From: Aedes albopictus
Lineage: Eukaryota; Arthropoda; Insecta; Diptera; Culicidae
Length of the DNA: 64,000 nt
Direction: 5' to 3'
Assembly: GCF_035046485.1 (NCBI RefSeq)
Contig: NC_085138.1
Coordinates: 336,495,312 to 336,559,311 of the forward strand
This document shows, piece by piece, positions 43,990 to 54,735 of this stretch (position 1 is the first letter of the stretch; every line of letters starts with the position of its first letter). A program made the translations under genes and the position numbers. Below the pieces are notes generated by a model. That model saw nothing but the letters and a program-made list of their open reading frames with translations, was not told the DNA's origin and searched no databases.

Positions 43990-45876
43990 GTCTTTTTTTT
44001 TTCTTCTAAACCATAGGGGGGAAAATCTGCTCAAAAGACACCCTAACAGGAAGGTAAGGGTAGTGTGGGGTTAAGGCCGTCTTCTACAACAAAAGTAAAA
44101 GCCAGGACTACTCTCTCCTCGACCCACTAAAACACATTCCTATGGTCGCCAAACCCTTCGTCTCTCCGGAACCACCAAGAAGGTATTGCTTCAGAGAGGG
44201 GCTAGTGCATATCGCACCCTCAAGGTTAGCTGCCGTAGCCTGCAGCAACGAACATCGATGACTCGCTTTGAAGAGTCCATCACGGTAGCATGCTTGCGCT
44301 TATCCAGTTCCCGAATGGGCCTCACCACTCCCTTTGTCCTCGGAAGGTGGGCAGGGTCAATCCCACCCGCGCCCAACTGCTTGGCAGACATCAAGAACTG
44401 ATGAACGCGTGCAACCCGATCTGACCTGCTGAAGGCAAGGGTATCACTACCCTCCAGGCCCTACCAGATGCACCCGAAGGTTGCAGACAGCAGGATCTCA
44501 CTTACCCTGACCCTTGCCGGGGACCCCTTGCCAACCGCGAGCTCGGATCCAACCCAGTAGACCGACGCCACGACAGCACCGCTACCGGGACTTTCTCTCG
44601 CGGCCACTCAATCGCTGTAAGGGTCGAACTCGACCGCAGGGCACCGGTATGACCTACGAAACCCACTCCGAACCCCTGGACCACCTCTTGTGCCGCATCT
44701 GAACTAGCCATTCTTTGAGTCCACGCGCCACCTCCTCTGTAGCTCCCAGACGATATGGGTGATAGCCGTTGAAACGGCGTTCCAGCTAAACTCATCCTTA
44801 CACATCCTCTGGACCAAATTGTCCGGAGTTGTGTCCACCCCGCATGTGGCAAGCATGCGGTCACGCATTGTGCGAAAACGCGGGCACACGAACAAAACGT
44901 GTTCCACCGTTTCCTCTAAACCATTGCACACTCGGCATTCGGGAGAATCCGCATGCACGAAACGGTGTAGATACTGTCGGAAGCAACCATGACCTGAAAT
45001 GACCTGTGTCAGGTAACTTCCCCATGGCGCCTATTAATCCAACTATCTACCCTCGGTATCAACCTATGGGTCCACCTTCCTTAGATGGAACTGTCCCACG
45101 CGCGCTGACATTTGACCATAGAGGCCATCCTGGCAGTCCTGCGTATACCTCTTGTGCCGCGCATTTCGAAGCACTCCATGTCCTCACTGATAAGGATGCC
45201 GATAGGCACCATACCAGTAATGACGCAGAGAGCGTCGTGTGACACGGTACGGTACGCTCGGAACCCTCAGGCACATAAGCCTGTAAGTACTTTACAGCTT
45301 CCGTCGGTAGCATTTAGTACTTAGCGCAGTGCCCACGCTGGGCCGCCATACCTAAGTATGGACGTAGCAACACTAGCCATAAGCTTGCGCTTACTGGCGT
45401 ACACCACAAAGCAATTGGGCATAATCGACGTGGCTACCGAAGGTAAGCTACCGTCGATCATCATGCCCAAGTGTTTGACGGAGCGCTTTGACAGGATAGT
45501 GCACTCCGTCTGCTGCTCCGACTTCCGGTTTTTAACAACCGTCACCTCAGTCTTGTGGTGAGCCAGCTTCAGTTTTCTGGACCACATCCACGCCTCCACA
45601 ACCTTGATCGAGTGGTCAGTAGTCAACTTCACCTCCTCGATCGTTTCACCGTAGACTTCGAGCGTAATGTCGTCGGCAAATCCGACAATCTCCACTCCCA
45701 CTGGGTACTCTAACCTCAACACCTCGTCGTATATGACATTCCATAAAACCGGACCCAGGATGGAACCTTGCGGGACTCATGGATATTGCTCTGTAGGAGC
45801 CATCACACCTCTCGTCTTGGCCATAACGATCCTGTAGGCGTCACCCCACGGGTTCGCATTGGCACTCTGGCTTGAG
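43990..45876 (-). mobile_element. R1-clade non-LTR retrotransposon, copy 2, 5'-truncated
   Basis: On the minus strand from 45876: SANANPWGDAYRIVMAKTRG of the linker, a direct jump to VPQGSILGPVLWNVIYDEVL (RT motif B, after an internal deletion), PVGVEIVGFADDITLEVYGE with the catalytic FADD (45660), then SILRYGGPAWALR, frame-broken sequence, and VCPRFRTMRDRMLATCGVDT with the cysteine region SPECRVCNGLEETVEHVLF (44704-44958). The 3' UTR matches copy 1 up to TTAACCCCACAC and ends in a poly(A) (T run at 43989-43998). Inactive. Confidence 0.85.
45321..45780 (-). pseudogene. Reverse transcriptase core of R1-clade copy 2
   Basis: A 133-codon open frame plus upstream VPQGSILGP contains motifs B, C (FADD) and the following KLKLAHHKTEVTVVKNRK and VKHLGMMIDG blocks (motifs D and E). 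RT blocks before motif B are deleted, so it cannot be active. Copy 1 has lost precisely this part. Confidence 0.83.
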
Positions 45877-46870
45877 AACCGCTTGAGAAGGTTACCCGAA
45901 AACCCCTAAAATGCCACTGAAGTGCCCTGGAACAGCATCTGAAGCCCTCGAGAACCCATTTGAAACCTCCTGAAGCTCCTTTGAAAGGGAAAAAAAATCG
46001 TATGCTTTTCTGGATTCAAATCTCATAAACGGTCAAATCTGACTATACATGTCAATGGTTGTTCCTCCGTGATTGATCTGAGCTGGTACCAATTGCACTG
46101 AGATCCAAATGAATAAGGGCTGGGACACTCCACTTATTATCAAAGTGCAATTCTATCAGCTCATACATTTTGGATCAATAACAGCGCCGGCCACGTCCTT
46201 ATAGTCAGTTGGGAAGGGAAAGGAATGTTAGAGTGTGCTGGTTGTTGCTACTAAAGACCGAGATCACCTCTGCCTAGAAGCTCCGTTAAAGTCTGTGAAA
46301 CACATTGAAACATTTGAAAGCCCCTGGAACAACTTCTGGTGGCGCTCACATGAAGCTCCCTAAAATCCTTGAAAACATTGAAGCTTCCTAAAATTTCCTC
46401 TGAAACGCCTTGCCTCTGATTTTTTTTTTGAAATTCACCTGAAAGTTGATGAATCTCCATAAAACATGTCCGGGGAAATCCCCTGAAACGCCGTTGAAAC
46501 CCCTTTTGTAGCTCACTTGAAAACCGAGATACCCCGTGAAATGCCCTGAAACGCATTGGAAGCCTCAAAGCTTCCTAAAATCCTTAGAAAGCCTTGGAAC
46601 ACTTCTGAAACTCCCTGCCATCCTGTCTTAAGTTCACTTGGAAAGCCTTGAGACCCTTACAACTCTCGAGAACCCACCCACCCCCCACCCACCCTCAAAC
46701 TCCCTGAAGCGCTCTGAAACGCCTTGAAACTTTTTAAATCGCATCTGACACACCTGTAGGTCATCTGAAAGCATTGAAACCGCCTCCTATAATCCCTGGG
46801 AGCCCCTCTGAAACGCCTTGAAATATTTTGAAACATCTATAAAACCGACTGGATACGTGTTTGAAACGTT
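45877..46870. repeat. TGAAACSCC-type satellite, block 3
   Basis: Satellite at 45877-46000 and 46262-46870, with phrases CCTGAAACGCCGTTGAAACC and CTGAAACGCCTTGAAACTTT. Between them 46005-46258 holds unrelated DNA (GCGCCGGCCACGTCCTTATA) that looks like another insertion but lacks recognisable ends. Confidence 0.72.
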
Positions 46871-47029
46871 ATGACACTTAAAGTATTTTTTTAATTATGT
46901 AAAAACTGGACACGAACAAAGTGATATACAGAAAGTAATGTATAATTTTTGATAGCGTGCAGCCATGGGCTACTGGATGAGCTTCAGTTAGTAAAAACAT
47001 ATCAGCTAATTCTCCTGCTGCAGAGTGAT

Positions 47030-49410
47030 AATCCTCCATAAATTCTCTCAGACATTCCTTCAAAATTTCCTTCTGAATTCTAAATTTCTTCTGATTTTCC
47101 TACGGAAGTTCCTTCTCAGATTTCTCCTAGAGTTTTTTTCTAAGATTTATTCAGGAGTTCCTTCTGAAGTTCCTCCAGGAGTGCCTTCAGAGATTGATAT
47201 AAGAGTTCGTTCTAAGAACTTCCAGAGGTGCCTTCGAGGGACCACCAAAAGCGCTACTGTTATTACTCCAGCAATTTCATCTGGTGTTCCTCCAGCCAGG
47301 AATCTGGGTACGCCAAGCAGTTCTTGTTATGATTTTTTGAGAATTCCTCCAGCAGTTCCTCCTGAGAATTCTTCAAAAGTTTCTTCTGTGATTTTCAAGG
47401 AGTTCTTTCGAGATTCCTCAAGGAGTTTCTTGGAGCCTTTCTTGGATTCCTACAGAAGCTCCTTCCAGGATTCCCTTAGGAGTTCATAAACGAATCCCTA
47501 ATAGAGTTTTTTTTCTGAGATTCCTCCAAGATTTTCCAAGATTGACTAGAAGTTGTTTCTGGGATTTATCCAAGAGTTCCATCAAAGATTCCTGCTTCTA
47601 AGAATTACAACTGTGATTTCTCCCGGTATTCTTACAGAAGTTCCTTTTGGAATTCACTTCTTACTTTTAGGATTTCTTTGAGAGTCTTCTGGGATTTTCA
47701 AGGAATTTCTTCTGAGATTCCTTCTTTTGGCAATTCCGAGATTTCTCCAGAGGTTCCTTCCGGGATTCCACCAGGATTTTCTTCCTGGATTCCTCTAGTA
47801 GTTCCTTCTGAGATTTCTCTAGAACTTCCTTCTGAGATGTCTCCAAAAGTTCTTTCTGGGATTGATCCAGGAGATCTTTCCTGGATTCTGTCTAGAATTT
47901 CTTGCGGGATTTTTTTATTGCTCTTCGGGATTCCTCCAAGACCTCCTTTTAGAATTCCTTCATGAATTTCTCGCATACTTTCTTCTGGGATTCCTTCAGG
48001 ACTTTTTCCGGAGAATACACCAGAAGCTCCTTGTGGAATCCCTTCAGGAATTTCACCCTGGATTTTTTCAGGTTTACTCCAGAAGTTCTTTCCGGAATTC
48101 CTTAAGAAGTTCCTTCCAGGCATTCCTTCAAAAATTCAAGAAATTCTTTCTTGATTTCATCCATGAAAAACTTCTTGGGGAATAACTCCTAGAACTTATT
48201 TCGGAATGCTTTTAGGATCTCCTGTCGGGATTACTTCCGGCGTTTCTCTTCCATTCCCCAACATTCGTATTGAAATTACTCCAACAATTTCATCTGGTTT
48301 GCCTCCAGGAATTAATTCTGGGAATCCTCAAGAAGTTTCTTCTTGGATTCGTCAAGTTCTTGTTATTTTTTTGAGAATTCTTCAAAAGTTTCTTCTGTGA
48401 TTTTTCAAGGAGTTCTTTCGAGATTCCTCAAGAAGTCTTTCTTGGAGTCCCCCGGAAGTTCCTTCGAGATACGGATACCTCGTGGAGTTCCTTCTGAGAT
48501 TCCTCCAAGATTTTCCAAGATTCACCAGAAGTTGCTTCTGGGATTTATTAAAGAGTTGCTTCAAAGATTCTTGTCTTTGAGAAGTTCCTTTTGGAATTCA
48601 CTCTTTTTTTAAGATTTCTTCAAAAGTCTTCTGCGTTTTTTCAAGGAATTTCTTCTGAGATTCCTTCTTCTGAAAATTCCGAGATTTCTCCAGGGATTCC
48701 TTCCGGGATTCCTCCAGGAACTCCTTCCTGGATTCCTCTAGGAGTTTCTTCTGGAATTGCTAAAGAGCTTCCTTCTGAGATGTCTCCAAAAGTTCTTTCT
48801 GGGATTGATCCAGCAGATCTTTCCTGGATTTCGTCAAGAATTTTTTGCGGGATTTTTTTTTATTACTCCTCGGGATTCCTCCAGGACCTCCTTGTAGAAT
48901 TCCTTCATGAATTTCTCACATACTTTCTACTGGGATTCCTTCAGGATTTTTTTCTGGAGATTATACCATAAGTTCCTTGTGGGATCCCTTCAGGAATTTC
49001 ACCCTCGATTTTTTCCAGGTTTCCTCCAGAAGATCTTCCCGGGATTGCTTAAAAAGTTCATTCCAGACATTGCCTCAGAAATTCCAGGAATTCTTCCTCC
49101 ATGAAAAACTCCCAGAAGACGCTTAAATAAATCATAAAAGAGAAGAGCGAATTCCGACCAGAACTTCTGGAAGAATACCGGAAGAAATCATGATTGAAAT
49201 TACTAAAAGGAGGAATCATTAAGGAAATCTTGGATGAATCCCAGAAGCAACTTCTGGACAATCTTGGAGGAATCCCAGAAGGAACTTAAAAGAGGCATCC
49301 ATAAAAAAGCTTCTTAGGAAATCATCGAAGGAACTTCTTGAGGAATCCAAGAAAAACTCCAAGAAACTCCTTGAAGAATCTCAGAAAGAACGAGAATTCA
49401 TGGAGAGTTC
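47030..49410. repeat. Large GGAATTCC-type satellite with higher-order duplication and inversion
   Basis: Phrases TTCCTTCTGAGATTCCTCCA and similar recur every 15-30 bp. A long block (47262-48190) recurs about 0.95-1.0 kb downstream (48266-49110) with the same order of landmarks, e.g. GATGTCTCCAAAAGTTCTTT and GGATTGATCCAG. From about 49130 the wording is reverse complemented (GGAGGAATCCCAGAAGGAAC). ORFs of 60-154 codons on both strands are repeat translations rich in Pro/Ser/Gly. Confidence 0.85.
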
Positions 49411-50334
49411 ATTGTAAAACATTTCTATTTTTTTGATAATTTATGTAAAAATAGTTGAGCTTTTGTTAAAAAAATATAGTGATTGCGGATCAACTTTATA
49501 AAAATCATAAAAAAGACATTTTGACCATTTTTCTGCATATTAAAGTTTACTAAATTTTCTTCACGATATTTTTTCTTAAAGCTAGAACAAAAAAACTTTT
49601 CATTTGTGAATGAAAAAGCAAATTGGTCCATTGGTTCAAAAGCTATGACGGTTTGAAAAATACAAAAAAAAAAGAGAAATGTCGTTTTTATGGACCACTC
49701 TGTTTAGAAAATGGGCAGTCATTAGCCAGGATATCCCCGGACAGTTTCAAGGACGTCGTGTTGTTTACAGTAATTAAATTCCTAACGAGATTTCGAAAAT
49801 CCTTGTCAGTAGACGAGCTCCCCAGGCGACGACAGTCGCATAGCAGAAATTTGATTCCCAAAGAGTTTTGAGATCTGACTGAATCCGGCCTTTGAAGTTG
49901 ATTCCCTCCACGCTGTTTGGTTTAATGATGTTGACGATGGCGATCCCATTAGGATGATAATACCGCAGCACGTTGTGAATGCAAGATGGACTACTTCTGC
50001 TGCTGGTTAGTTAAGCTTGGAAAGGATGAGTGCCAGCCATTGACCACACGCAGAACGAAGCTCAGCCAGCAGGAGCCGCTTTCAGTGAGGAAAATTGCAA
50101 TTTTCTCGGCATTGGAAAAGGGCTTCTCAGATGGGCACAAGAAAATGATAGTTTTGATTAGTTTTTCTTCCGTTGTTTCATTCTTCGTGGTACCGATTGA
50201 TGAAAGCACTCTTCGAAAAAAATGGTTTAAAATTGAGTTAGCAATAGCATGGATGGTTGAAAAGGCTTTAAATCTTTTTGAAAACTTGCACTGAAAATGA
50301 CTGTTTATTACAATCACGATTAATAATTTTCAAA
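49411..50334. other. Unclassified intronic DNA
   Basis: AT-rich to 49700. From 49774 to 50317 two adjacent minus-strand frames (65 and 108 codons) read HPNGIAIVNIIKPNSVEG and STIHAIANSILNHFFRRVLS. They look more protein-like than their surroundings but match no family I can name; possibly a decayed mobile element. Confidence 0.35.
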
Positions 50335-50479
50335 ACAATAACAAAACCATCTGTAGACCATATACAAACTTTATTATGTGGCAGCTTTATTGAAGATGAT
50401 GTACATTATTCTTAAATCCTCAATAAAGCTGCCACATAATACAATTTTTATATGTTCTAAGGATGGCTTTGTTATTGTT
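50335..50479. mobile_element. Near-perfect palindromic MITE close to a krz exon
   Basis: The left arm AACAATAACAAAACCATCTG...ATTATGTGGCAGCTTTATTG and the right arm CAATAAAGCTGCCACATAAT...ATGGCTTTGTTATTGTT fold into a hairpin of about 65 bp with a 20-nt loop. It lies about 400 bp upstream of the next krz exon. Confidence 0.85.
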
Positions 50480-50874
50480 ATTATAATGACTTATTTAAGT
50501 TTTATGACTGTTTTTATATAGTCATATATTTGTCAGTTGTTCAATAACTGTTAGAAAACTACTGATATACTTACTTGGGTACTTGGTAGCCAACAATTCG
50601 TCCCGAAATTCTTGCGGCATGATCAGCCCAACACAGCATGCCGTGTTTTAAGTACTGCCATACTTTAAACTAATAATAGAACCCTCATAAAACTAAAATA
50701 TGTTCAATAAGGACTTACAATGTTCCATTGATTCTAAAAGGGCAAGGTATATCAAACCGAGAAAAAAGTGTGTGTGACGTTTCCAACCGTGTGATGAATA
50801 AGAATGCTTTTCACAGTGTCTCGGAGTTTCACAATTCATTAACTCTTTATTTCCTACCTTCCTTCCCCGTCCAG

Positions 50875-51234
50875 ATCTTCCCACCGCAGGAAACGGACCG
50901 ACCGCTGACCCGGCTCCAGGAGCGACTGATCCGCAAGCTCGGACCCAATGCCTATCCGTTCTACTTCGAAGTGCCGCCGCACTGTCCGGCGTCGGTGTCC
51001 CTGCAGCCGGCGCCCGGTGACACCGGCAAACCGTGCGGGGTGGACTACGAGCTGAAGGCCTTCGTCGGCGAGACGCCCGAGGACAAACCGCACAAGCGGA
51101 ACTCGGTGCGGTTAGCGATTAGGAAAATTATGTACGCCCCCTCGAAGCTGGGCGAGCAGCCATCGATCGAGGTCAGCAAGGAGTACATACTGAAACCAAA
51201 TAAGATCCACCTGGAGGCGAGTCTGGATAAGGAG
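50875..51234 (+). CDS. krz: kurtz (beta-arrestin) coding exon, N-domain core
   Basis: 120 codons in phase 0, from [20 protein letters not shown] to [15 protein letters not shown]. It carries the arrestin finger-loop neighbourhood, [19 protein letters not shown], and [18 protein letters not shown], whose Arg residues form the polar core and phosphate switch. The acceptor is CCAG after a C/T tract and the donor GTGAGT. GC content is far above the surrounding intron. Upstream in-frame sequence to 50728 is intronic. Receptor binding and activation sensing reside here. Confidence 0.97.
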
Positions 51235-51358
51235 GTGAGTGTTGATAGCTGTAATGTAAGACTTTAAAACTACCTTAAAACAATTGCAAAACCTAAAAGC
51301 TCCGTTTCCTCAAATTTGTAACTGGATTGAATACGTTTTTCTCTTCCCTTTCCTATAG

Positions 51359-51516
51359 CTTTATCACCACGGCGAAAGTTTATCGGTGAATGTACATATA
51401 GCGAATAATTCGAGTAAAACGGTTAAGAAAATTAAGGTGTCGGTGCGGCAGTTTGCCGATATTTGTCTATTTTCGACGGCGCAGTACAAGTGCACCGTGG
51501 CGGAAGTCGAGTCAGA
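51359..51516 (+). CDS. krz: kurtz (beta-arrestin) coding exon, start of C-domain
   Basis: Reads [20 protein letters not shown] then [20 protein letters not shown] and [12 protein letters not shown], matching beta-arrestin beta-strands at the N/C-domain boundary (HGE.ISV.V...N.S.K.VKKIK). The acceptor is CTATAG and the donor GTGAGT splits the last codon (phase 2). 158 nt. The next exon (expected to begin with an acidic residue and EGCPVGPGF-like sequence) is not in the remaining 12.4 kb. Confidence 0.96.
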
Positions 51517-52533
51517 GTGAGTACCAGCAACTTTTTCTGCCTCCTTTTTTATATAATACCTCCAAGCTGCACTGCGTATGAATAAAATGAAATGACGGTG
51601 CTGGGTCATAGGCGCCAACCAGGGGGTCACAATGGTCCAATTTTTAGAAAAGCTGGCAGAAACTCAATTTTTGAACATCTCTTAAATGGGTTTTAGTATA
51701 TCGATCATTCATCTACAATATCAGAAGCGTTGACTGTCTTTTAAATAGATTGGAAATCATGATCTTGTATCTTTTTACAGCGCTTAATAGCTGCTGATCG
51801 AAAAATTGCTGATTTTTTTTATAAAGAACACAAACAAGTTCAACCACTACAAAAGTCTAATAATATAAGTAATTCAATGGCTTCCAGAAGTTTATTCGTA
51901 AGTTCTTGTGTATATTAGGCACCTGCAATGGAAAAAGAGATCAAAATAACACCTTTGGCTTCAAAATTTACATCACATATTATTAGTACGAGAAATTCTT
52001 ATACTTCAACTTCAAAGTGTCTTACAAATCGCTCCCAGCTATTCCCCGCGCAGATATTCTGTTCAAACGCTCGTCTAAGTATGTAGAATTGATTAAAGAA
52101 AATTGCAGCTACCAAGAGCTGCCAAAATATTAGCGCCATAATAATATGTGTATAGCCAAATTGTATGAAAAACAGCAATTTTGTTCGGAATTTGTTCAAA
52201 GAAATCGACAAATTATGAAAATGCCATTAATATGAAATTGAGAGCTCAATAATGTTTCTGTATATTCATTTAGGCTAAAACTAGCAGACTACTATGATTT
52301 GAGAATTTTTGCCACGTATTTTCAAATCTGAACCACTGTGGGGGTCAAGCCTCATTTGACCCCCACCAATATTTGACGATTTCTAGAGCTACTAATTTTG
52401 GCACTGCAGTCTTGGGGAACTAAAACGAAAGTTTTAGATGTTTCCCAACGTTTCGACTCGAATTAGAGTATTTTTCAGGGAAGGAATTAGAGTCTTTCTT
52501 CGACGGGATGAGAAGGTGTGTATTGTGCGTAGA
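51517..52533. other. Intronic DNA of krz
   Basis: AT-rich with only one small feature: an inverted repeat GTGGGGGTCAAG/TTTGACCCCCAC near 52337-52364. No genes. Confidence 0.5.
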
Positions 52534-52758
52534 TCATACAATTGGCTGATTTGACGTTGGCTCAGAAGAAGGTAAAAGGCAGAGCTTCTTCACAGCACGC
52601 TTTAGTGTTCCAGATGCCGTTTTTAAGGTGACAACCCTTACTATCCCATCCATTCCAGGATGAACCTCCGTAACCCTTCCATCATTAAAAAAGGGGGAGG
52701 GGGCTCTTGTTGAACCGGTAACTAAACGGGGTTCCGGGAGCTGACAATTAATATTCAA
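52534..52758 (-). pseudogene. C-terminal scrap of a BEL/Pao-type pol (DUF5641)
   Basis: The minus strand encodes GRVTEVHPGMDGIVRVVTLK then TASGTLKRAVKKLCLLP, the hallmark of the domain after integrase in BEL/Pao elements (GRV.EVHPG.DG.VRVV.VKT..G...RP..KLC.LP). The sequence before GRVTEV does not fit the domain, so the upstream part is deleted or rearranged. No LTR was recognised nearby. Confidence 0.8.
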
Positions 52759-52814
52759 GGATTTCAGCGGTATTTCATAAGGGTTTCGTAGAATTTCGGA
52801 GAGCTTTGCCGAAA

Positions 52815-53220
52815 GGCTCTATCCCATTTGACATATTGCCATTTGGCATAATGCGGTTTGCATTAAGCCATTAGAATAAAGGCAATTTGGCATAACGGCC
52901 GTTTCCCAAGCAACACACATGTCACAAAGGAGTGTCGACATCGCAGGTTTTCGGTTGAACACGAGTCATTATCAAGTTATTCTGTATTTGGGTTAGAATT
53001 ACATGAATGCAGTTGCTGTACAACCAAAAACTTGCGCTGTCGACACTCCTTTGTGACACATGTATTGCTTGGGTTGGCATAATAGTCATTTGGCATAACA
53101 AGAATAAAACACATTCTTACCAAGAAGGCTGTTCTTCGTATATGCCAAATGACCGTTGTGCCAAATGATCATTATGGCAAATGGCTTTATGCCAAACGGT
53201 ATTATGACAAATGGTGTTAT
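52815..53220. repeat. Fold-back built from GGCATAA/TTATGCC motifs, hosting a nested MITE
   Basis: The left half repeats CATTTGGCATAAT-type words; the right half repeats the inverse (ATTATGGCAAATGGCTTTAT, GCCAAATGACC), forming a large imperfect hairpin. The MITE at 52905-53073 is inserted in the left arm. Confidence 0.7.
52905..53073. mobile_element. Palindromic MITE with CCCAAGCAA termini
   Basis: The left end CCCAAGCAACACACATGTCA and the right end TGACACATGTATTGCTTGGG are inverted copies; the arms also share CAAAGGAGTGTCGACAKCGC and GGTTGTAC-type sequence, about 55 bp each. 169 bp in total. A half copy lies at 37905-37995 in the TGAAAC satellite. Confidence 0.88.
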
Positions 53221-53440
53221 GCCCCCTCCTGAAAATGCCCTGGAAAACCTTCTTAAGAACCACTCTGTAGCCCCTGATGACCCCTGAAAATGACTCGGAT
53301 CTTCCTGACATCCTCTGGAACCCCCTGAAGCGTCATGATAGTATCTGGAAGTCTCTCAAATCTATCTTATATTAAGCCCCCGAAACACATTGACACCTCC
53401 ATGAACTCATCTAAACTTCCTCGGTCACTCCCTCTGAAAT
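53221..53440. repeat. TGAAACSCC-type satellite, block 4
   Basis: Phrases CCTGAAAATGCCCTGGAAAA and CCCCCTGAAGCG match the wording of the satellite at 37060-39119 and 45877-46870. Confidence 0.55.
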
Positions 53441-53689
53441 TCTTGTTGGTATCTCCATGAAATCTCTTTTGCAATCTTTTGTCACTCTACGCTTACTATT
53501 CCCCATTGGATATAAACTGCCCTTTCTTTGAAAACCCTCAAGTCCCACTACCCGAGCAAGGGAAAATTGCAGTGCAATACCAAATTCAGGTATCACATCT
53601 GGGGTTTCGACTGGAAAACAGCGTGTTATTGTCATTGTTAGTGACAGATCATTCTATATGTACATGTAATTTTGGACCTGATTAGGTCA

Positions 53690-54735
53690 ACCGGTCATCC
53701 GGTGGCCACGGAGCAGGTTCTGGGGACCTTGGAAACTCCGGTAGAATTGGTCATTTTTCGATTCTAAAAGAATCCCATCATGCGACACCTCAGATTTCGC
53801 AGAATGCCGCGCGTAATCTAGTGGTTCAAAGAAAAATGATTTTCAACGATTCTGATTACCCGGTGACCTTGGAGCAGGTTCTGGGGTCCTTGAAATCTCC
53901 GGTAGAAATGGCCATTTTTCGATTCTAAAAGAATCCCATCATGCGACACCTCAAATTTCGCAGAATTCCGCGCGTAATCCAGCAAAACAAAGAAAAATGA
54001 TTTTTATCGATTCTGATCACCCGGTGACCTTGGAGCAGGTTCTGGGGTCCTTGAAATCTCCGGTAGCAATGGCCATTTTTCGATTCTAAAAGAATCCCAT
54101 CATGAGACACCTCAAATTTCGCAGAATACTGCGCGTAATCCAGCAAATCAAAAATAAAATGATTTTGATCTTCCCTGGTCACCCGGTGACCTCGTAACAG
54201 GTTCTGGGGACCTTCGAATCTCCGGTGAAAAGGGCCATTTTTCGATTCCAAATAAATCCCATCATGCGACACCTCAAATTTCACAGAATGCCGCGCGTAA
54301 TCCAGTAAATCAAAGAAAACTGATTTTGATCGATTCTGGTCACCCGGTGACCTCGGCACAGGTTTTGGGGACCTTGGAATCTCCGGTGAAAACGGCCATT
54401 TTTCGATTCCAAATAAATTCCATCATGCGACACCTCAAATTTCGCAGAATGCCGCGCGTAATCCAGTAAAACAAAGAAAATGATTTTGATCGATTCTGGT
54501 CATCCGGAATAGGTTCTGGGGACCTTGGGAATTCCGGTAGAAATGGCCATTTTGCGATTCCAAATAAATCCCATTATGCGACACTGCAAATTTCGCAGAA
54601 TGCTGCGCGTAATCCAGTAAACAAAGATAAATGGTTTTGATCGATTCTGGTCACCCGGTGACCTCGGAACAGGCTCTGGGGACCTTGGAATCTCCGGTAT
54701 AATTGGCCATTTTTCGATTCTAAAAGAAGCCCATC
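53690..54735. repeat. 160-bp tandem satellite, about 6.5 copies
   Basis: Each unit contains CACCCGGTGACC, AGGTTCTGGGG, CATTTTTCGATTC, ATCCCATCATGCGACACCTC and GCGCGTAATCCAG. The AGGTTCTGGG landmark appears near 53715, 53875, 54034, 54195, 54358, 54512 and 54669, a period of 154-162 bp. Units 2 and 3 are the most alike; unit 6 lacks about 9 bp (TGACCTCGG). The minus-strand frames are repeat translations. Confidence 0.92.

Larger units (their letters stand above)
34077..50874 (+). other. 16.8-kb intron of krz, filled with repeats
   Basis: Bounded by donor GTAAGG and an acceptor CCAG preceded by a pyrimidine-rich tract. It contains a small MITE, a 947-bp fold-back element, a SINE, TGAAAC-type satellite, the LTR retrotransposon (antisense), R1-clade copy 2 (antisense), the large GGAATTCC satellite and another MITE. 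The Drosophila gene is far more compact (family knowledge), so expansion by repeats is the likely reason for the size. Confidence 0.85.

Noticed and set aside
47025..48971. Several 89-154-codon ORFs rich in Pro, Ser, Glu and Gly on both strands
   Set aside because: All lie in GGAATTCC-type satellite, and open frames occur on both strands of the same repeats.
47030..49410. CRISPR-like array
   Set aside because: The genome is eukaryotic; units are short, drifting and without unique spacers of constant length.
50728..50874. In-frame N-terminal extension of the krz exon at 50875
   Set aside because: It is AT-rich, non-arrestin and ends in a pyrimidine tract plus CAG acceptor.
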